Part shown: piece after piece, positions 57,685 through 64,000 of the stretch | How the letters are laid out: each line of letters begins with the position of its first letter | Position numbering within the stretch: position 1 is the first letter of the stretch | From: Camillea tinctor | Lineage: Eukaryota; Ascomycota; Sordariomycetes; Xylariales; Xylariaceae | Reading direction: 5' to 3' | Assembly (NCBI GenBank): GCA_022578605.1 | Contig: MU394157.1 | Location: 23,896 to 87,895, forward strand | Length of the DNA: 64,000 nt | Notes under the pieces: model-generated | The model's input: only the letters and a program-made list of their open reading frames with translations | The model's database searches: none | What the model was told of the DNA's origin: nothing | Program-made: the position numbers and the translations under genes

Positions 57685-59536
57685 ATGCCGGAGCTTGAGG
57701 AGTCCATCACTGCCGTCCGCGAGGGAGCAAAGGAGGATCGCTTCACATACCTCACCATCCTACAGTGCCATGTGGCCACCCCCGGCATCTTACCCACATT
57801 GAACGAGGTTCTCCAGAATGCCGAACTCGCTCAGGAAATCGGATGGGATTTGGTGCAGATGTTGCTCGATATCGAAGGTTCCGATGCCTGTCTCGAGACG
57901 GTAGCCCGGCTGGGGAACCCCCGGGAGGTCATCATCAAGGTTATGGAGGCTCTGGAAGGACTTGCTGTAGCATGGCACGACGAGGTCATCATAGAGGATG
58001 AGCGACCGGGTGTCCCGCCCGATTCCAAGATACCCGGGAAATTCATCACACTGCTCGGCCTGCTCGCCATTCTTCTCCGTCGCATCAAGACAAGGTACCC
58101 CTCTCGCTTCTTAGCCTCGTCCTTAGTAAAAGTCTTTGAAGCATACCAGCCTACCATGGAGATGACCGCTGTCGTCGTCAACTTGGTACGGTCACTTTCC
58201 GGTGAGAAGCGACCACCCCTGCCCACTAGATCCTCTAGCATCGATGTTGCCAACCCAGACCAGGACGGCGACGCCTCCAAGAACGCGCCCGACCCCGAGG
58301 CTGAGCAGGAAGATCCCAAGGAGGAGGTTTTGCAGCAGAAGCTGCTGCAGTCTTTTACCACATGCATCCTACAACGATACGTCAATGCTCATGCCATGCA
58401 CTGGTCACCCAGGCTGCTCGAGGTCTATCACCCTGAGAAGCTAGTTCCTGGTAGGAAAACATCGACCATAGCTTACCGAGAAGACGACACTTTGCAAAAG
58501 CGGGACGCCGTCGTGGGGCAGCTAGTTGTGAGTGCCATTTTATTCCTTTATTACCTCCCCCCCTTTTCCACTGGGGTTAACAATTCATCGGTAGGCATTA
58601 TTACGCGATCTAGGACTAGGTTCGTGTCCCAAATCATTCATAAAGAGCATATATACCAGTTCGAGAGCAAACATTGATCCCCTGGGATCTTTCGAGGACT
58701 GCAATTTCCCCGACGACATCCATCTATCCCCAGGAGGGCTAGTATGTCTTATTGCCTACTGGATATTCTCCACTGAAGTCTTTGGCTCGGACAACCCGCA
58801 CCCCGATATGCACATCTTCCCCGAGCACCTCGCTCTGCTTGAGAAGTTCCTCGGTGAAGAAGCACAGGCCGAAATTTCTAGTAGTCCAGGGATTGCCGAT
58901 GCTTTACTAGCCATTGGGCTCGGAGTCGAGCATCGAGAGCAGACTGTGGGAGCAGATGGGACGCAATTCATGGCTTATCACCACCGCCTCACTCTGATAT
59001 CCGTATTCCACCCGGATATACAAGTCCGAAACGCTGCAACCACTTTCGCCGGCATAATCCTACATTCCGACTCCGACGTACAAAACCGCCTGGAGATCCT
59101 CGAAGATCTGCTCGAGAACTGCATGTTCGCTGCGCTCAAGGCATGTGCCGTGACATGGCTGAAGGAGGAGATCACCGCAGCCCGGAAAGAGGGGGTAACC
59201 AACATATTCGCTAAGCCTGACGTGATAGAACGGCTGCAGTATGCTGCCTTCCCGGACATGATCTCGGTGGCCGCGCTCGACACGGAGGCGCTACTCGAAT
59301 TCTGGAGACAGAACAGCGCGTTCCTTCTTCAGGTCGCCAACTTCGCCTTCTTCCTCTTCACCGGTGACTTCAAGAACCTGGTCCCTGCGGGCATGGCCGC
59401 TGCTGTCGAGCACCGCTTCTCAGAGCCGCTGATTCTGGCCGCGGAGAAGCTGGAAAAAGCCGGCGTGGTAGATGGGGAGGACAGCATGCAGCTTAGCATA
59501 TTGACGGATCGACTAAGGAGTTTGGGGTTGCATTAA
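57685..59536 (+). CDS. Ybp1/Ybp2-family protein (Yap1-binding / kinetochore)
   Basis: Two exons, 57685-58527 and 58595-59536, with a 67-nt intron (GTGAGT...GGTAG; branch-like GGTTAAC), giving 594 residues. The product is an all-helical repeat-like protein, with blocks such as WDLVQMLLDIEG, GKFITLLGLLAILLRRI and HADVIERL-type segments spread along its length. It fits the fungal Ybp1/Ybp2 (Kinetochor_Ybp2) family by overall look, length and the LLARG-x-NP blocks. In yeast Ybp1 aids Yap1 oxidation by Gpx3 and Ybp2 is also linked to the kinetochore. Which role applies here cannot be told. An acidic linker with QDGDASKNAPDPEAEQED lies near residues 190-210. The second exon was extended back to an acceptor that keeps it open. 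It is convergent with the SET gene. Confidence 0.75.
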
Positions 59537-59799
59537 GAGGTAAGGAACACTGGTGAGATGGGGGAAAGATAGGAGGAGAGGAACTGGGCGGTTTGAAATA
59601 AAGCGTGGATCCTTGTAGTTAGCAGTATCATGAGCTAAATCAAATGCCAAAAGCGTGCTCAGAAGATGATGGGCGGTTTTATTTACAGCTTGATAACCTG
59701 GTTGCAAATATTCAACCAAATCATTCAATCCGATTCATCTCCTTCCCTTTTACCCCTTTTCCATTCCTTTTAGCAGAAAGACCTTATCCACCCCCCTCC

Positions 59800-61444
59800 T
59801 TACTCCTCATCTTCTCCCGTCCTCTCACCCCCCCCTTTCCGTCCACCTATCCTCCCCCTCCGATTCCACATCCAACTCCAATGCCCCCCCGGATCCCCCG
59901 CCAACCCCCGCATGTCCCTCACCTCCGCCCCATCCCCCGGCTTCCCCACCACCAACGCCCACTCCTCCGCTAACCGCGCCTCGCGCACCGCGCCCCAGGC
60001 ATCACCGCTCGCGCTGTGGGCTAGCGCCGCGAGCGCGTGGGCCTCGTAGAGGGGCGTGCCGAGGAGGCGCTCTTGGGCGGTGAGCGAGAGGAGGAGGTGC
60101 GCTTGCTGGGGCGTGGGGAATGATATAGAGGGGGGTTGGGAGGGGAGGGGAGAAGGATTGTGGTAAAGAAGGGGGAGGTAGGAGGTTCGTAGCGCGATGA
60201 GTTGGGCGAGTCGGTAGGAGGAGGAGGTCGATAGGGAGCCCGGCTGGGTGCACTGCGCGCAGGTGCATTGGAAGTGCCAGGTTCGCTGGATGTGGGATTG
60301 GCGCGCGGCGAGGGGCTGGATGTTGCTAGGGGGGTTGTTAGAAGGGGGTAGAGGAGAAAAGGGGGATAGGGGACGCACTCGATATATGATATGGTGATCT
60401 CCTCACCCGGCGCAATGGGCGCGATGGCGTGGATGTTGTGTGTTAGCGTTGCGGCGTCGAAGTGGTAGTCTGCGTTGGGCCGGCAGTCGTGGTTCATACG
60501 GGATACTTTCGCACAGACAAATCATGATCAGCTGAAACTTTACTTCTTTCTCTTTGGTTTTTGAGGTGATAAAATGCAAAGAGAGTAAAAGAAAAAAAGG
60601 GGGGGGAGGCGAGGGAAATCAACGCACTCGTCCCAAAAACAGTATACCAAGTCCTCTCCTCCTCCTCCTCCGTCTCCACGACTTCCCCAGCGTGATATAT
60701 ATCAAACGCATTCGTCTCCATAATCCTCTCCACCACGCCCTCCACTCGCGTCATATTCATTCCTCTTCCTCCCCATTCACCCCTTATCTCCTCCTCCCCC
60801 TCACCATCCTCATCATGCGTAGACAACCCCATAAACCCCACCCGATGCGCCCCCGGCAAGCTCCCCACCCCCTGCGCCTGCAGCCGCCGCACATCCTCCG
60901 CGCTCAGCGCCGCCCACGCCCCATAGTCCACCATCAGCGACGGCGTCTCGCGCAGGATCACGTCGCCCGGGCGCAGAGCGCGCGCTGCTACGAGCCCCTG
61001 CCCTTTGCCTGCGATGGGCTGCACGCGCCATTTGGGGCTGGATGGCGCGTTGAGAGTTTCGTCGAAAGAGGCAGAAACGGAGAAGGAGGAGGAGGCGGAG
61101 GTGAAGACGCGCGACCGAGATAGCTGCGCGGCGCGCGCGGGCGTCGTGATCACGCTGATGCCGTGGCCGTGGGCGAAGTCCGGGTCCGAGTACACGCAGT
61201 ACCGGTCTGGGCCGGTGCCGGCGCAGGGGGTGGATAGGGGCCAGGTGTAGGGGGTGGTTGTTGTGTTGGTTTCGGGGCCGGGTCCGGCGCTATCCCGGCA
61301 TGTTGGGAAGAAGCTGGGGAGGAGCGCGGGGATCGGACATACGCCGTCGATATCAATTAATCTAGTAACCGGGTCTAGCATCACTTTCGCGCCGGTCAGT
61401 GAAGCAGCACCGAGGTGTAGTATGAGTCCACTTAGTTTGGTCAT
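59800..61444 (-). CDS. SET-domain protein, SMYD/SET5-like
   Basis: Three exons, 61444-60628, 60505-60379 and 60325-59800, giving 489 residues. The SET signature RMNHDCRPNADYHF (N277, H278, C280) spans the join of exons 1 and 2, preceded by KGQGLVAARALRPGDVILRE, and followed by EEITISYID and a Cys-rich post-SET motif FQCTCAQC. These match split-SET lysine methyltransferases. The first 90 residues are Cys-containing with CVYSDPDFAHGHGISVITT, a block I recall from related fungal proteins, and the extreme N-terminus (LSGLILHLGAASLTGAKVML) could be a weak signal or anchor. Methylation targets are unknown. The C-terminal part after the post-SET motif is helical then Gly/Arg-rich. GC is high at the 3' end. 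Confidence 0.9.
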
Positions 61445-62323
61445 GGTGGTCTGGAATATGCACGCCTGGGTGGCGGTTAGACCATCATAGAGTCAGACAG
61501 AAGGAGAAAGCATGCAGCTAAATAGCACGTTCTTATATATATTCATTTGCCATTCAAAAGCTTCTATGGTAAGTTTATCGTCCCCGGTATGTGGTAATAT
61601 GATCGACCTATTGCGTAAATGACATGTTCTATAATGATCAAAAAATGGGGAGGGGGTCGCATGCTTCGGACTATAACATCCCGTCCCGATTTGATTCTGC
61701 CCTATACAGAATACAACTTCTGGTCGCTAAAAATGAATTAAATCAGTGTATAGGACGCGCGGCCTGACTTTGACAATATTTGAATTCCATGTTATTACAG
61801 GAGGACGAGCTCCGGATTTCTGGTCGGGGTTCGTAGGCTAAATTATATACTCCGCAAATCGGTTATTTTATAGCTGTCACGGACGAGATTTAGTATGGCT
61901 TATTTTGGATTTAGCTGTGATTAGTATTTTAAAAAGGTTTCCTTATATATTTGGTTGGGGTTAGAGATTTAAAAAAAAATCAACAGTTTATACCGGTTCT
62001 TTTCATTGGGTTCATGTCATTTTTCAATGTCTCAATGAGGATAAACTACTCTCACATCTAGAGCACCGGCGCAAGGGACTATATTGTTACTGAATAGACG
62101 GAGGATAATGGTATACTTTTTTTCTTTATATGTCTATGATAATTTGTAGAGTTAACCGTTATCACCAACAACTTGGAATACACTGGGTCAGTTTACAAAG
62201 CTTCTTAAGTTCAATACAGATATTAGAAACTCGGAGTTGTCAATCGGCCATTTTTGCCTTTGATACCTATGAATAAACTCATAAGATACCAATGTCATCC
62301 GATATGAAACGCTGGCTGCTAGC
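61445..62323. other. Intergenic
   Basis: Promoter of the SET gene and 3' side of the hemerythrin-like gene. Mostly A+T-rich. No coding frame or regulatory word is supported. Confidence 0.6.
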
Positions 62324-63072
62324 TTAGTGACCCGGTTTCTTTTCGAGGAAGTCCTCTCCAGAATCTGATTTGGGGAATTTGCGGAATATATCAGCTATCT
62401 TGTCAATCGGCGTAGCCAGCATCACGACGGCAGACTCAAACGAGGATTTCGAGGGTGCTGAAGGGTGGCTGCGCGTAGGGGCAAGGAGCTTGGTCCTGTC
62501 GAACGATTTGCTCAAACTGAGGGACTCGGACTCGTCGATATGTTCTTCTAGCTGCTTGGCCTCGAGTGCTTCTTCCTCCATATCGCCCTTAAGCAGATTC
62601 GAGTATAGACTCTCAAACATGGGCATGAATGACTGATCACCGGGGCTCAACTTCTGGAACGTATGTAGTTCTTGCTTTATCTGCCACATCGTTAACACCA
62701 TGGATGTGCTATAGTGTTACTAGGTTGGAGAGTTAAAGTTACCCTCTGACTATCATCGCGGCCCCTCTTTGCCAGACTTAGGCCACCAGGGATAGCCTTT
62801 TCTATAGCAGGGAACAGAATAAGCTCCTTAGCAATCAAGCGTCGGGCCAGCTCCCAGATAAACATATTCTGGTAACGAGTTCGCTCTTCTGGGTTTTTAG
62901 TCGATGTGATATGAAGATGGTACGATTGTAACCGCTCATGGTCTGCCTTTATTCCGCTCGCCAACGGGCCGCGAAAGACAGTTGTCGTGGAAAAGGCACG
63001 GGCCGAGACTGAAGAACACGTTGAGAAACGAGCCCCTCTCTCGAATTTTGCAATGTTGGTAGTATTTGCCAT
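62324..63072 (-). CDS. Hemerythrin HHE-like protein with lost metal ligands, possibly mitochondrial
   Basis: Two exons, 63072-62743 and 62680-62324, with a 62-nt intron in phase 0, giving 228 residues. The N-terminus is basic and Ser/Thr-rich with few acids (FERGARFSTCSSVSARAFS), as in mitochondrial presequences. The HHE-type core is clear: DHERLQSYHLHI, NMFIWELARRLIAKELILFPAIEKAIPG and QELHTFQKLSPGD. In the family the helices carry His at ARHSIAEE, at the DR-x-EH element and at HIKEEE. Here these read ARRLIAKE, RGRDDSQRI and KGDMEEE, so several di-iron ligands look absent. This is based on remembered family consensus. It may not bind two irons. Confidence 0.83.
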
Positions 63073-64000
63073 AGCGATGGAGAATCTTGAGAACTTTATG
63101 ACAGTTTTTTATTTTTTATATTTAATGAAAAAAAACATTTGAAATATTGTAGACTAAGAGAAAAGAAGCACGATTCAATACCCCTTTCTGTTATATGGTA
63201 CACAATTACGTGTATGACGTGTAAATTGCAACATCCAAACGTCAGGATGAACACTATCAGTCGGTGAATTGGAACTCATGCATGTGGCTTTATTCTCAAT
63301 TGCACCTTGCATCAAATCGACTTTCCTCCTTAAGTTACACGGCAGAACGGGAGCCTCTCAATAAGCTACTATATCACAGCTCGTGGCCAAGCAGATGACG
63401 ATGATGTAAAATCAATGTATTTTTTCTAAGGCTAACTCCGATGAGCGATACCCGTCTTCTTAGTGATGAGATGAGCTCGGAAACCTTCACTAGATATTAA
63501 AACAGAGTGGTTTTACTGTGCATATAATCTCAATAGTAATATTGCCAATCATGGAAGCAAAAACAACATTTCTCTAACTTATAGTATATCCATGCCATGT
63601 ATCTCCGAACAGGCGGCGACTCTTGGTAACTTGGATAAGCTTTACAAAGCATTTGACTGCCGTTTGGTAACCCTCGCGTATATCCGATTCGCTCGTTACA
63701 ATGCCGCCCAGCAACCCATATGTGTATGCCAAGTGTAAGATGGGATGTATGTTGTGCGCGCGTTGACTTAAAGATAGACCCGCCGCCGTGGATTCTGGTT
63801 CTTATGTAACATTTGTAATGAGCTTATTCCCAAGCCAAGCCTCACTTGTCCCTGATTTCTTACGAGCTAGATCGTTGGTTGCTCTGGGTAGTTTTTACTA
63901 GGTTATTACGGTTGACCATAGCGCATTGTTGGAAAAAACTCATTTTCTATAACTAGGCATACCCCATATCCTTATTTTTCTACTTTCTTTAAATACATAA
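63073..64000. other. Right-edge intergenic
   Basis: Promoter of the hemerythrin-like gene, then nothing recognised. At 63601-63738 (+) an open stretch (ISEQAATLGNLDKLYKAF then DCRLVTLAYIRFARYNAAQQ) looks mildly coding but ends at a stop and has no matched exons. Confidence 0.5.

Overview
The window is nuclear DNA of a filamentous ascomycete (Pezizomycotina; Sordariomycete-like is my guess). Genes are split by short introns (mostly 53-122 nt, GTAAGT-type donors), 5' leaders are pyrimidine-rich, and several families are typical of these fungi: Zn2Cys6 regulator, RTA1-like protein, NudE, GPI-anchored GH5 cellulase, BCS1-like ATPase, SMYD-like SET protein. No taxon marker is present, so the placement is by gene content only. 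I rebuilt 16 protein genes, most of them by joining exons so that reading frame, splice sites and family motifs all agree, plus one tRNA and one gene remnant.

Layout. 1-3.4 kb: no gene seen. 3.4-6.5 kb: a divergent pair, an Upc2-like zinc-cluster regulator (-) and an RTA1-like seven-helix membrane protein (+). 7.4-9.5 kb: a secreted alpha/beta-hydrolase-like protein with a C-terminal PKD-like domain (-). 10.2-10.6 kb: a broken berberine-bridge-enzyme-like oxidase. 12.3-12.8 kb: a four-helix MARVEL-like protein. 13.3-16.2 kb: a sterol glucosyltransferase-like enzyme with a long C-terminal extension and one GC-AG intron. 16.2-24.3 kb: gene-poor, with a few coding-like scraps. 24.3-26.1 kb: nudE. 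26.1-34.6 kb: gene-poor apart from tRNA-Gly(GCC). 34.6-41.7 kb: acetyl-CoA carboxylase. 42.4-45.3 kb: two related proteins of unknown function sharing a Cys/His N-terminus. 46.1-47.9 kb: BCS1-like AAA ATPase. 49.3-50.9 kb: C-14 sterol reductase. 51.6-52.8 kb: MRL1-like sorting receptor. 54.6-56.5 kb: GH5 endoglucanase. 57.7-59.5 kb: Ybp1/Ybp2-family protein. 59.8-61.4 kb: SET protein. 62.3-63.1 kb: hemerythrin-like protein.

Together the genes are mostly housekeeping and membrane-lipid biology: fatty-acid precursor supply (ACC), ergosterol synthesis (C-14 reductase), sterol glucosylation, and a regulator/membrane-protein pair of families linked elsewhere to sterol stress. There is no polyketide, NRPS or terpene cluster, no transposon and no CRISPR. 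The most interesting items are the Cys/His-signature paralogue pair, the regulator/RTA1 pair with a repeated 10-mer in the shared promoter, the hemerythrin-like protein that seems to have lost metal ligands, the decayed BBE-like oxidase, and a 9-bp word (TACGGAGTA) found seven times, always between genes.
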